This document shows positions 1 through 10,707 of a stretch of 64,000 nt of DNA, in pieces. A model generated the notes under the pieces. That model had not been told where the DNA came from and did no database searches. It was given only the letters and a program-made list of their open reading frames with translations. The translations under genes and the position numbers were made by a program. The stretch comes from Apium graveolens (lineage: Eukaryota > Streptophyta > Magnoliopsida > Apiales > Apiaceae), in NCBI RefSeq assembly GCF_009905375.1, contig NW_027417091.1, positions 1 through 64,000 of the forward strand, given 5' to 3'. Every line of letters starts with the position of its first letter. Within the stretch, counting starts at the first letter, position 1.

Positions 1-294
1 AGATACAAACCACAAAATCCTTGTTTTCATTGTGGTAGTTTATGGCATTCCATTATACTTGTAAGGAATATCATAGTTTGTACTATGATTTATTCAATAA
101 AACCTTCTTTGAAGAAGTTTCCATTGTTCCTTCTAGTGTAAATTCTGATTCAAAGTCTGATAGTGTAAGTTCTGATAAGAAAATGCTAACATAAACTCTG
201 ATGCTAATCCGCTGCAAATGTTAACAAACTTAATAAGGCCAAAGGATCCAAGCAAGTCTGGGTCCTTAAAACTAATAATTAGTGGTCTTTGTGA
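1..294 (+). pseudogene. gag: Copia gag C-terminus with zinc knuckle, decayed
   Basis: The first 20 or so codons read as a CCHC zinc knuckle (CFHCGSLWH at about 28-54), with the last cysteine reached only after a one-base frameshift near 55. The downstream sequence is Ser/Asp-rich and contains repeated TTCTGAT/TCTGATA units at about 134-205. The segment then runs through several stops into the pol ORF that begins near 295. In copia elements gag and pol are normally one ORF with the knuckle just before protease, which is the order seen here. The rest of gag is outside the window. Confidence 0.6.
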
Positions 295-3200
295 TTGCAG
301 GGCAACAGGAAAAATATTCTAGTTCTGGACAGTGGATGTTCAGGACATATGACTGGAAATAAGGCCCTGCTATCAGACTTTGTGGAGAAAGCTGGCCCAA
401 GTGTTTCTTATGGAGATGGCAACATTGGAAAAACATTGGGATATGGCAATATCAATCTTGGAAATGTCATAATTAAACAAGTAGCTCTAGTCTCAGGACT
501 TAAACACAACCTACTGAGTATAAGTCAAATCTGTGACAGAGGTTATCATGTTGATTTCTTTGAAGAACACTGTGAAATTGTGAGTAAATCTAAAGGCAAA
601 GTTGTTCTGAAAGGATACAGGCGTGGTAACATTTATGAAGCTAAGCTTTCAACAAGTACTGATGGTTCTGCAATCTGTCTGATGAGTAGAGCATCAATTG
701 AAGAAAGCTGGAATTGGCATAAGAAACTCTCTCATTTAAATTTCAACAATATAAATGAACTGGTCAAGAAAGATCTTGTGAGAGGATTGCCAAACACAGT
801 ATTTGCTCCTGATGGTCTTTGTGATTCATGTCAGAAAGCCAAACAAAGAAAATCTTCATTCAAGAGCAAGACTGAATCATCAATTTTTGAGCCTTATCAT
901 CTAATACATGTTGATCTATTTGGTCCAGTAAATGTCATGTCTATTGCAAAGAAGAAGTATGCGTTGGTCATAGTGGATGAGTTCACCAGATACACATGGG
1001 TGTATCTCTTGCACACAAAAAGTGAAACTGCATCTATCTTGATTGATCATGTCAAACAGCTGGATAAAATGGTCAAAGATTCTGTGAAAATTTTAAGGAG
1101 TGATAATGGCACTGAGTTCAAGAATTTGATAATGGAAGAGTTCTGCAAAAGCCATGGAATAAAGCATGAATTTTCTGCTCCTGGAACTCCACAGCAAAAT
1201 GGAGTTATTGAAAGGAAGAATAGAACTCTCATTGAAGCTGCACGTACATTGCTTGAAGAAGCAAATCTTCCAACCTATTTCTGGGTTTGAAGCTGTGCAG
1301 ACTGCTTGTTTTACTCAAAATGCAACACTCATTAACAAGCATGGAAAAACACCATATGAGATGGTGAAGAAAAAGAAGCCAAATCTGAAATATTTTCATG
1401 TATTTGGATGCAAGTGTTTTGTTCTCAAGACTCATCCTGAATAGCTATCAAAGTTTGATCTAAAAGCTGATGAAGGAATCTTTGTTGGATATCCACTTTC
1501 CACAAAAGCCTTAGAGTCTATAATTTGAGAACAAGAGTGGTCATGGAATCTATCAATGTCTCTTTTGATGATAAAAAGATTACTGGTCTTGAAGATTTCA
1601 TTGACCATGATCAGCTGAGATTTGAAAATGAAGACTCAAATTCTGATACAGAAAATCCTGATAGTCTAAGTCCTGATACTGTAAACTCTGATGGATTAAA
1701 CTCTGATGTTATTGAAACTGAGGAGACTACGTCAAAGGAAGATGCACCTATGCAGGGGGAGCATACTCAAGATCCTACCACAGCTCAAGAAACATCAGAA
1801 CATACATCTGGCTCTTCAAGTTCTGATTCGTCAAGTTCTGATAAGCCAAGTTCTGATAGTGCTGAAAATCTAAATACTGAAGAATCCAACTCAGAGAGCA
1901 CAGTTTCAGGGGGAGCATCAGAAAATGAAGATAGCATGGATCATGGGGGAGCATCCAGTTCTAGAGAAAACCTTCCATCTGCAAGGAAGTGGACAAAATC
2001 ACATACACCTGATTTGATAATTGGAAATCCTGATGCAGGTGTCAGAACTAGAACAGGTACTTCAAATGAATGTTTCTACAATTCTTTTCTCTCTCAGACT
2101 GAGCCAAAGAAAGTGGAAGAAGCTCTTCAATATGCTGATTGGGTGCAAGCAATGCAGGAAGAGTTGAATGAATTTGAAAGAAACAAAGTCTGGACCCTAT
2201 TGCCAAGACCAAAGAATAGATCTGTTGTTGGTACAAAGTGGGTATTCAGAAACAAAACTAACAGTGATGGCATAATTACAAGGAATAAGGCAAGGCTGGT
2301 TCCAAAAGGATATTCTCAACAGGAGGGAATTGATTATGATGAAACATTTGCACCAGTTGCTAGGTTAGAAGCCATAAGGATATTCTTGGCTTATGCTGCT
2401 CACAAAAAGTTTACTGTCTTTCAAATGGATGTGAAAAGTGCTTTTCTCAATGGAGAATTGGAGGAAGAGGTATATATTGAACAACCTCCAGGTTTTGTAG
2501 ATACCAAACATCCAGATTATGTCTACAGGCTTGAAAAAGCACTTTATGGACTTAAGCAAGCTCCTAAAGCATGGTATGAGACTTTAGCTTAGTTTCTTCT
2601 GGAAAGTGGATTCAACAGAGGACAATAGACAAAACACTGTTCTACCTCAACCATGGAAATGACTTACTTCTGGTCCAGATTTATGTTGATGATATCATTT
2701 TTGGATCTACAAATGACAAACTTTGCAAGAAGTTTGCCAAACTAATGCAGTCAAGATATCAGATGAGTATGATGGGGGAACTTAGCTATTTTCTGGGCCT
2801 TCAAATCAAGCAGAATGAGGAAGGCACTTTTATTTGTCAAACCAAGTACACCAGAAACTTGCTGAAGAAATTTGGAATGCAAGATTGTTCAAGTGCATCC
2901 ACTCCAATGGCCACTGCGACAAAATTGGATAAGGATACCGGTAAATCAGTAGATATTACTGACTACAGAGGTATGATTGGCTCTCTACTCTATCTAACTG
3001 CTAGTAGACCTGATATCATGTATGCTACCTGTCTTTGTGCAAGATTTCAAGCAGATCCAAGAGAACCTCACTTAACAGCTGTAAAAAGAATCTTTAAGTA
3101 TCTTAAAGGAACAGCTGCTCTGGGATTATGGTATCCTAGAGAATCGGATTTTAAACTAATAGGTTACTCAGATGCAGATTTTGCAGGTTGCAAACTTGAC

Positions 3201-3638
3201 AGGAAAAGCACAAGTGGAAGCTGCCAATTTCTTGGAGGCAGATTGGTTTCTTGGTACAGCAAGAAACAAAAGCCAATTTCCACATCAACTGCAGAAGCAG
3301 AGAATATTGCTGCAGGAAGCTATTGTGCACAGATTCTTTGGATGAAGAATCAGTTACTGGATTATGGGTTAACATATTTCAAAATCCCTATTTACTGTGA
3401 TAATCAAAGTGCTATTGCTATGACAGGTAATCCAGTTCAACACTCAATGACAAAGCACATCAGCATCAGGTACCACTTCATCAGGGAACATGTGGATGAA
3501 GGTACAGTGGAATTGCATTTTGTTCCCACAGACCAACAACTAGCAGATATCTTCACAAAACCACTGTGTGAAGCTACTTTTACAAGATTGGTAAATGAAC
3601 TTGGAATGGTTTCAGGTTCTTTCTCTAAATCTGCTTAG
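295..3638 (+). pseudogene. pol: Ty1/copia pol polyprotein, broken by frameshifts and stops
   Basis: Pol encodes the enzymes for reverse transcription and integration. In order I see an aspartic protease motif (DSGCSGHMTG, near 325-355), the gag-pre-integrase block (WHKKLSHL, about 715-740), the integrase core with its acidic triad (HVDLFGP, SDNGTEF, and the E of GVIERKN; 905-1225), an Asp/Ser-rich linker (1600-1960), reverse transcriptase (about 2130-2745; YVDD catalytic box at 2682-2693) and RNase H (about 3160-3600, DADFAGC and the TSTAEAE motif). Breaks seen: a frameshift near 1283, TAG at 1442-1444, a frameshift near 1515, TAG at 2590-2592 and a one-base loss near 2621. Both TAG codons sit where a glutamine (CAG) is expected. 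From 2622 to 3638 the frame is open. Confidence 0.9.
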
Positions 3639-4986
3639 TCTTGTTATGTGTTATCAGACTTTATGCTCAGTATTTACAGAATTAATCTCATTGTGTATTC
3701 TATGCTTAATTGATAAATGTCTTTAAGTACTGACTGTTGTCTGATATATGTTTCTAAACTCTGATAAGTGATATGTTTGTTCTAGTACCTATTCAATCCT
3801 ATGAGGATAACTGTGCTAGATACTGACCTAGTAGTCTTCAATAAACAAATGATTCCATGTAAGAAGTAATTATTTCAGTGGAAATCTTATGACACTAGCA
3901 AATTCTGATAATTGAGCTTAGTTAAGTTTACTTTGTATATCTTATTATTAAGTCACAAATTAGAATAATGATACTCATCTGTTAAGTTCTGATACTAGTA
4001 AAACTGCTGAATGTACTAAGTGCTGATAAACCTCACTTATCAAAAGAAAGAGTAAAAAGATCAAAGAATAAAATCAGGTACTCCTTTGAGATCTAGAGTA
4101 AAAATGTGGAAGGGACGACCCAAGTGCATTGCTGGTATTAAGTAAATATGCATTAGAAAAGCAAAATATTTTCTTGGTGACTTTTCACACTCTATGATTA
4201 CTGGAGAAATACTCTGATAATAGCATAAATTCTGATAAACAGTCGTGACTCACTTACACTGAGAAGCCACTGTAAAATAGAATTTCAAAAGATGCATAAA
4301 ATTAGCACAAAACAGTTGAGGTGGACTCAAGCATGAACTCATTCATCAGTAGGTTTCAGGACAATAACAGCTCTTTAGCAAAATTTTAGCTATGCCTTAT
4401 TTCTAAGATGTACTGAAGTGAATCAGACTTTACTCTTTGTCAGTTATTTAGCTTAATGCACTCACAAATCACTCCATATGAATGATGAAAATTACTGTGG
4501 TGGTCTATGTTATTTTAGATAAACAGTCATTGTGTCACTATACACAAATTCTGAGGACAAGTTCTAGTTACATGTTCTGATGATTAAGTTCTGAAGTCTA
4601 TAACTCAGAACTTGTATGAGTATTTACTAAGATGGGCATTCCTTTTTCGAGTTAAGACATTATGTTCTGATGACTGTTAAGTTCTGGTATAGGTCTAAGT
4701 TCTGATTTTTCAGTCTAATCCTTTACTTGGCTTATCTGTGAATAAAACTTGGTAACAGTCTCAGTTCGAACTAGAATATGTTGAAGTGGAAGATTAATAG
4801 TCACTATGATTAGGATTAATGGTATTCGTACTTGAACAGTCCACTGTTTCTTGTGTCTTGTGCGGTCTAGACCATGATTCCTCTTTCCAATGAATGTTAT
4901 TCTTTTTCAAAGTCTAGGGAGACGAGGTAGAATTAATTCTACCTGTCAGCATTCAATTTCTTTGCGTTTCCTGGCATTCTCTTGCC
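3639..4986 (+). repeat. Post-pol spacer with dispersed TTCTGATA-type motifs
   Basis: There is no convincing ORF between the pol stop and the next TATA box. The spacer is AT-rich and carries about ten copies of an RWRNTCTGATA-like unit (for example near 3768, 3901, 3984, 4019, 4210, 4228, 4575, 4661 and 4697). Spacing is irregular, so this is a dispersed motif family rather than a tandem array. The same word occurs in the coding parts of this element. Its function is unknown. Confidence 0.6.
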
Positions 4987-4994
4987 TATATAAG
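4987..4994 (+). promoter_or_regulatory. TATA box upstream of small accessory ORF
   Basis: TATATAAG lies 76 bp before the ATG at 5070. A pyrimidine-rich leader (repeated TCTTC/CACATTC) follows at the distance expected of a plant core promoter. This is inferred from sequence only; no transcript evidence is available here. Confidence 0.5.
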
Positions 4995-5069
4995 CAGCCA
5001 CTTCACATCAGTCTTTCCATCACATTCTTCTCACACACTTATCTTCCTACTTTTTCTTTCAAAAACACA

Positions 5070-5345
5070 ATGGTTAGATACAACATGTTTTTGAACTACC
5101 AAACATTCAATATGGAGCTAAGTTGTGCCGAGTGGCAGCAGGAATGGCATGTCACAGCCATTCCTGAGGAGATATGGGACTCTGTCCCACAGGAGGTACT
5201 GACACGCCTCCTGTTCTTCTATATGGACTACCATCGCCATCTGGAGCGATTGGAGGAGGAAAGGCTGGAAGCTCTCCGCCAGCAAGAGCGAATCATCCGA
5301 CTCGCCATTCTGTTTGTCGAGAGTAGGAAGAAGAAGATGACTTAA
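5070..5345 (+). CDS. Small accessory ORF of the Sirevirus-type element, 91 aa, function unknown
   Basis: I do not recognise this protein. The open frame reaches back to 4890, but I choose the ATG at 5070. It lies downstream of a TATA box at 4987, has a favourable context (A-rich upstream, G at +4), and the earlier part would overlap the promoter. The protein starts MVRYNMF and has a Trp-rich middle (AEWQQEW). From about residue 45 onward it forms a charged Leu/Glu/Arg-rich segment (HLERLEEERLEALRQQ) that looks like an amphipathic helix or coiled coil, ending in a basic tail (RKKK). There is no signal peptide or clear membrane segment. It sits between pol and the large third ORF, on the same strand. 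It is intact while both neighbours are broken. It could also be a chance ORF. Confidence 0.45.
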   Translation: MVRYNMFLNYQTFNMELSCAEWQQEWHVTAIPEEIWDSVPQEVLTRLLFFYMDYHRHLERLEEERLEALRQQERIIRLAILFVESRKKKMT

Positions 5346-5877
5346 TCTCGTCTTCTTCCTGTTTTTCTTCATCCTCAGCTTTGTCAGGCTTCTTAGCTAG
5401 GACTAAAGCTGTTGATGTTAGGATTAGGAGCTTAGGGAAAATCTTGTATAAGTATTGATGTAATTTCCATTTCATAAATGTATTGTCTTGATATATTAAT
5501 GAAAGTTATTTTTACTTCAAGATTTTGTCTCTGAGTTATTTCATCTTGTGTTGATAAATCCTGATTGATGTTCTGATGACCATATAAATTTTGTTTTATA
5601 TTAAGTTATGATTCATTTTCAGCACTTACTCATCTAATTTATCTTGGTCATTTTCATGTGATGTATTTTCAGAATATCAATGATGCAGTGAAAAATAATT
5701 CAATCAGTACTAATGGTTTAAATTTTTAATTAAAACTGTTTCTCTTGATAAATGGAACGGTTTTTCCTTGAAACTAGGCAACTGGGTAAGTAATGATTCC
5801 TGTTTTCTCGAGCCCAGTAACTGACCGTTATTACTGCATGTCTGACAGGTGTCCAACGGTAATATTTTTGTTCAGAG
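5346..5877 (+). other. Spacer between accessory ORF and third ORF
   Basis: No ORF of note. It contains a T-rich and AT-rich 3'-UTR-like stretch, a possible polyadenylation region near 5480-5520, and a few TTCTGATG/CCTGATTG variants near 5555-5580. It ends in the TATA box of the next ORF. Confidence 0.4.
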
Positions 5878-5885
5878 TATAAGTA
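5878..5885 (+). promoter_or_regulatory. TATA box upstream of the large third ORF
   Basis: TATAAGTA lies 161 bp before the ATG at 6039, followed by a strongly pyrimidine-rich leader (repeated CTCTCTCC/CTTTCTCC units). This resembles the arrangement before the 5070 ORF and before the Athila third ORF at 36801. It suggests a separate transcript rather than expression only from the LTR. Confidence 0.5.
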
Positions 5886-6038
5886 CAACAGAGAGAAGAT
5901 TTCTTTAATCTTTTATTTTCTTTATACTTTATCTCTCTCCTTACTTTTACTCTCTTTCTCCTTCTTTCTCACGTTGGTTTTTCATACAGACATTATCTCA
6001 AACACCTAACAGGCATACTTGAATCTTATTTTTTTTAT

Positions 6039-9000
6039 ATGGCACCAAAGGATTTAATCATTGATGGAGCTAAGTTTTTCCCCAACAACTATGCTGCAGT
6101 TCTTGATCACACTGAAGCTCCATCTAAATTGCACTTTGTGCAAGATCTTCTTGCACATAGTGAGGTTGGGTATGCATTAACACAGCCTGACTTCTTTTCA
6201 AGCCAACAAGTTCTGAGGTTTTGGAGGACTGGACTTTTTGATGATGGTGGTCAACGTGGAACTCCCAGTATTATCTTCCAAGTGGGTGATTCATCCTTTG
6301 TAGTCACTCCTGGTACAGTACGCAGGGCTTTACATCTTCCAGAAGATTGTACTTTCTCAATTCCAGAGGACTCAGCCCTTCGGGAGTTATTGGCTGAATT
6401 GGGATATGAAAAGAGTCTGACGAAACTTGGACAGTTGAAACGGGCTAATATCAGAAGAGAATGGAGTTTCTTCTTTGATTGCATCACCAAAGCTTTTGGA
6501 AACAAATGTTCGAATTTTGATGCTATTCCCATTATGAGTCAGCACATCGGGTATGCAATTATCAATCAAACTCATTTTGATTTTACAACTGCTTTAATTG
6601 GTTTTATTGGGGATAGGATGACAGAGGATCGAGATGTTGTTTATTTTGCTAGATTCTGTCAACTTATTTACACTTATTGTACTGATGAACCTCAGTTAGT
6701 CAGCACCCAAACCCCAGCTTTTAAGGTTGCAAAACGATACTTTAATGACCTGGTAAATGCTCATACTAAGAAAAAAGTGCTTAGACCATTACAGATTCCT
6801 AAGTCTGTAAAACAGATCCTGGTAAGTGCTGATCCTGATACTTATCGATCTGTTTACTCTGATGTCCAACCAACTCCAAACACCCAAAATCCATCAACCT
6901 CAGTACCTACCTCTCATTCTACTCAACCTACCCTCAGAACATATCTCAAATCCTATCTCTCCACTTCACAGACTGCTCAACCTTCATCTTCAGCACCTAC
7001 TGTGAAGCCTTCATCTTCCAAGTCAAAGAGGACAAAGAATGTTCCTCAAACACCTCAAAAGAGAAGGAGGATTGCATTGAGAGATGACTCTGATTCTGAG
7101 GAAACGGTTCCTGCTCGAGAACCTGTTATAACTGAAGCTGAGAAAGAGGTTTCTCAGAAGGATTCTGAAATTGGGGGTTCTAGGCTTCTCAAGAGGCTTA
7201 GACGGATGATAGTTCCTGAAACTCCCAAGGAATCCAAATCAACAAGGAAGTACAAGAAACAGAGGGCACAAAGGCCAGTTTCAGATGATGAAGAGGAAGC
7301 AGCTAAGGAAGGGGATCAGGAATCTCTAATCTCACAAGACAAGGAATTTGCTCCAGTCACTTCTTCTCCATTAACTCCATCTCAGGAAGCTATATCTGAT
7401 AAGGCTAACTCACCATCTGTGTCTCTTGTTGATCCAGGCACAAGTGCTGAAATTGATATTCAGAACCTGGTTGTGCCTGAAATACTTTTCTTAGAAGCTC
7501 CAACAGCAAATAAACCTTCCACAACACCTGTTACTGATGTTGTTCAAACTCCAGAATTATCAACAACACCTTCTCTGCATCAAGATGCCGATGATCAGAC
7601 TTTAGGTGAGCATCAGGATTTGGCTGTTGATCAGAACTTAGTATCAGAACAGCAATTAAAGGATGCTGAAGCCTCCATTGCTACTCACACTGTTGTTTTA
7701 TCAGAAGATACTGATTCTTTAAGTTCTGATGCTGCAAATGTTGGAGATACTGGTGAAGCTGCTCCAACTGTAGATGCTGATGAAGCAGGTCCTTCAGGAC
7801 ATACTCCTCAACCGACTCTTCCTAAGTCTGAACTGGTAAAGGAGTTTGTTATCAGGGATGCACCAGTACCTTGGAGTAAAACTCCTGCAGGTCAGGAGTG
7901 GACTAAGGAATGGAACTCAGTTTCATGTGTTCCAAATGCATTACATCTTGCTGAGCACTTGACTAAAGCTGATGAAATGTTAAATTCTGATGATTTTAAA
8001 ACCCAGCTTAGAGTCACTGCATTGAGTACTAAACATCTACAAGGTCTTCATTCAACTACTCATGCAGAGCTACACAAGATTCAGGAGAACTTTATCAAAC
8101 AAGAACAAGTTTGGAAAATTGATAAGAAAAAGTTCTTTCAACCTACCATTGACAGGATTGCTTATATTGACAAAACTCAAGAGAAACAACAAGCTCAGAT
8201 TGATGAAATTCTGATAAATCAAGCTTCTCAGCAATCTCAACTTACTGAAATCCAATCCTCAGTGGAATTACTTATCTCTCTTTTACTACCTGCTGATGCC
8301 AAAAAGGGGGAGAAGGTAATTAAGTCCAAATGTAAAACTAACAAGACACTACAAGGAAAGGATGATGGAAATGATGATCAAGGATACTCTGGAATGGGTA
8401 GCGGTCATAGTCAAGGTAGAAGGTTTACATCAAGACAAGCTAGTCACAGGACAAGTTCTGATACTGGGAAAAGAATAAGTTCTGCTGCTGGTAAAAGGAT
8501 AAGTTCTGATGAACTTCTAGATCTTGATGAGGAAATGTCAAGACAGTTATTTCTTCAAGAAAATCCAGGAATGGACTTGGAAAGTTTAAAGGAAGAAGAA
8601 GCCAGACTTAAATCAGAGAAAGTCATATCTAAATCTAAAGCTTCTGGTAAAAAGTCACTTCCAAAACTTAAAGGCATTGTGATCAAAGAAAGGACACATA
8701 CTGAAGCAACATTGGCTAGATCACAACCACAGATAGATCCAAGATCCAAGGGTAAAGAAAAGGTTGGTGAACCTATCAAGGTTTATGTACCTCCTGAGGA
8801 AGAAGAAATTGCTGATGAAAAAGATGATCATGCTCTAACTTCAAGAAAAGTTCTTAAAACAACCTCTGACATGGCTCAAGTTGTTCAGAGTCAAGAAATT
8901 GTAAGTTCTGATATTCAGAAGAAGCAAGTAACCTCTGACAGAGCTCAAGTTAACTTGATATCAGAAAATAGATCAAAGACACTCCTACCAGGATTCACTA

Positions 9001-9749
9001 AAGCAAAACAGACTCAATCTTTGAAGACTACTGCAAGTGGTTTTGAAGCAAGAGTAGTTACTGGAAAGGAAGCTAGAGATAAAACTGGATTGGGAAGTGC
9101 TGATGAAAGAAGAGTACACAACACTACCAATGATCCAACTTCCTTGAGTGAACCAGGTATTGGAGCAACTCCTGAGAGATTGAATCAACTGGAATCTGTA
9201 CAGATGGTTTACCATACCTACTTGAAAGAATACATCATGTTGTATTTCATGATAGATGGTAGGGTTTATCATATAAGACAAAATGCCATTCCACTGAAGT
9301 ATTTTGAAGAATTGGAGCATGTACTTTTCTTACTTCAAGTGGATGACAAAATAACAGGGACTGCTGCAAACTAATTAAAAGAACAGATTCAGAGACAGAA
9401 AAGGCTTTATTCTGTTAAGTCTGACAGCATATATGTTCCAAAGTACAGAGATCACAATGGTGATATTGTTGATATGAAGCCTAATACTACACAGATCAGA
9501 ACGTAAATTGGTATTAAGGGACTTGAATTCAATCTAGAGTCTGATAAAGCTTATGTCATAAGACTAGATCAGGAGTTGAGAAAAGCAAAGATCAATGATC
9601 TCAGAGCTGCAATCTTTCAAACTGGTGAAGATACTGCAGAGCTTAAAAATGTCAAAAGGAGAATGATTGATGAACTAAGATATGCTGAGAAATGTTTGTT
9701 GAAGAACTATCTCAGAACAACTCCTGACATCAGAGAGATCAGAAAATGA
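6039..9749 (+). pseudogene. Large third ORF (envelope-like position) of the Sirevirus-type element
   Basis: The open frame runs from ATG 6039 to TAA 9372-9374 (1,111 aa). The same frame continues past that stop and a second TAA (9504-9506) to TGA 9747-9749, with protein-like sequence throughout, so the ancestral protein was probably about 1,230 aa. Residues ~60-230 form a globular domain (VVTPGTVRRALHLPED near residue 90, then Trp- and Phe-rich helices) resembling the 'putative plant transposon protein' domain of Athila third ORFs. Residues ~280-590 are Ser/Pro/Glu/Lys-rich and low in complexity. Residues ~640-760 look like a coiled coil rich in Gln/Lys. Then comes another disordered part with RISS/SSD repeats. 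I see no signal peptide and no clear transmembrane helix, so a true envelope role is not supported by sequence. Synthesis is probably from the promoter at 5878. Confidence 0.7.
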
Positions 9750-9941
9750 AGAAGCCAAGTCGAAGATCTACAACTGCTTAAATTCTGATATTTATACAGA
9801 CTCAAGTTGTTATCAGAAGTTGAAATTGGTAAAAACTTTAAGGACTGTAAGTTGTAGTTATCTAGTCTAATTCTCATGCATTTGTACTTAATGTTTTTGT
9901 CATCATCAAATATCTGTTAAACTTGTATATTATGTTAATTT
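9750..9941 (+). other. 3' untranslated spacer before the polypurine tract
   Basis: AT-rich, with no ORF. It contains one AAATTCTGATATTTA unit of the element's motif family near 9780. Confidence 0.4.
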
Positions 9942-9957
9942 AAAAGTTGGGGGAGAT
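9942..9957 (+). promoter_or_regulatory. Polypurine tract of Sirevirus-type element
   Basis: AAAAGTTGGGGGAGAT directly precedes the TG that opens the LTR. A G-rich purine run in this place primes plus-strand DNA synthesis in LTR retrotransposons. Confidence 0.8.
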
Positions 9958-10032
9958 TGTTAGATATATTTGATAATGTCATGGCTAATATGTTTTATGT
10001 TTAGCTTTCAGATCTTACGTGAACAGGATAAA

Positions 10033-10138
10033 TCAGTACTTAACTGTTGATCAGTACTTATACTGGAAGTCAGGACTTAAGGATATCAGTACTTATATTA
10101 TCAGGAGATAATCATCAGAAGATAGATATCAGAACTTA
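10033..10138 (+). promoter_or_regulatory. Cluster of five TCAGNACTTA repeats in LTR U3
   Basis: Copies of TCAG(T/G/A)ACTTA lie at 10033, 10051, 10070, 10086 and 10129, about 200-300 bp upstream of the TATA box. Repeated short motifs in U3 often bind transcription factors; that role is inference here. Confidence 0.5.
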
Positions 10139-10333
10139 AGTGCTGAAGGACAATCAGATAAGGACAGTAGCTGATTAAAGGAAAGAAGATCGAGATAAAC
10201 ATAAGAAGAGATATGCATGAAGAAGGAATTCCGTGAAGAATGGAATACTTGGAAGAAAAGATATCTGATTGATATATTTTAGGAAGCCGAATTATATTCC
10301 ATATCAATTAGCGATTATCTTGTAACTGTGTAG

Positions 10334-10341
10334 TATATAAA
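10334..10341 (+). promoter_or_regulatory. LTR TATA box (Sirevirus-type)
   Basis: TATATAAA is followed about 30 bp later by ACATAGGGTTTACAC, a plausible start region. It would set the 5' end of R in the genomic transcript. Confidence 0.6.
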
Positions 10342-10593
10342 CACAGACATAGGGTTTACACTATAAGTGTTATCATTATTAGAGAAGATTATTCATTGTA
10401 ACCCTTGCAGCTCTCGTGATATTTATTCATCACTGAGAGGTAACAGTTCCATACTGTAACAGAGTTTATTGTTTCAATAAAGTTTGTTTTCTGTTACTTA
10501 AGTTCTTAAAGTTCGATTTGAGTGTACTATACACTGTATTCACCCCCTCTACAGTGTGTGTGTGACCTAACAACATCACAAATATATCTAACA

Positions 10594-10707
10594 GGTGAAG
10601 ATCTGAAATTTCATGATCTACAGAAAATAAACCTTGGAAAGGACTTGAATACCTTGTCTGCATGCTCTCTATTAAAGATGCAACTTCTAAAAGATGGTCT
10701 AAGTTCT
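10594..10707. other. Unassigned 114-bp segment between two LTRs
   Basis: This lies between the end of the Sirevirus LTR and the first base shared with the M1 LTR copy at 47149. It does not match the corresponding part of the other M1 LTR (47036-47148). It is open in one frame but too short to judge. It may be Sirevirus flank, filler or a piece of another copia element. Confidence 0.3.

Larger units (their letters stand above)
1..10593 (+). mobile_element. Sirevirus-type Ty1/copia retrotransposon, 5' end outside window
   Basis: The pol order protease, integrase, reverse transcriptase, RNase H (295-3638) is that of Ty1/copia. Pol is followed by two further ORFs, a polypurine tract and a 3' LTR (9958-10593). 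A long post-pol coding region is characteristic of the Sirevirus lineage of plant copia elements, some of which carry an envelope-like ORF there. The 5' LTR, PBS and most of gag lie left of the window, so the target-site duplication cannot be tested. Pol and the third ORF carry stops and frameshifts, so this copy is not autonomous. Lineage assignment rests on layout and motifs, not on a tree. Confidence 0.85.
9958..10593 (+). repeat. 3' LTR of Sirevirus-type element (636 bp)
   Basis: The LTR starts TGTTAGATATATT and ends AATATATCTAACA, a perfect 13-bp terminal inverted pair with the canonical TG...CA ends. A TATA box (TATATAAA, 10334-10341) and an AATAAA-type signal near 10476 fit a U3-R-U5 layout. 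The U3 part has five TCAGNACTTA repeats. The partner 5' LTR is outside the window, so age cannot be judged. Confidence 0.9.

Noticed and set aside
4890..5069. Longer N-terminus for the small accessory ORF
   Set aside because: It would overlap the TATA box and leader; the ATG at 5070 has better context.
6039..9749. A host gene or true viral envelope gene
   Set aside because: It lies inside the element between pol and the 3' LTR, and has no signal peptide or clear membrane segment.
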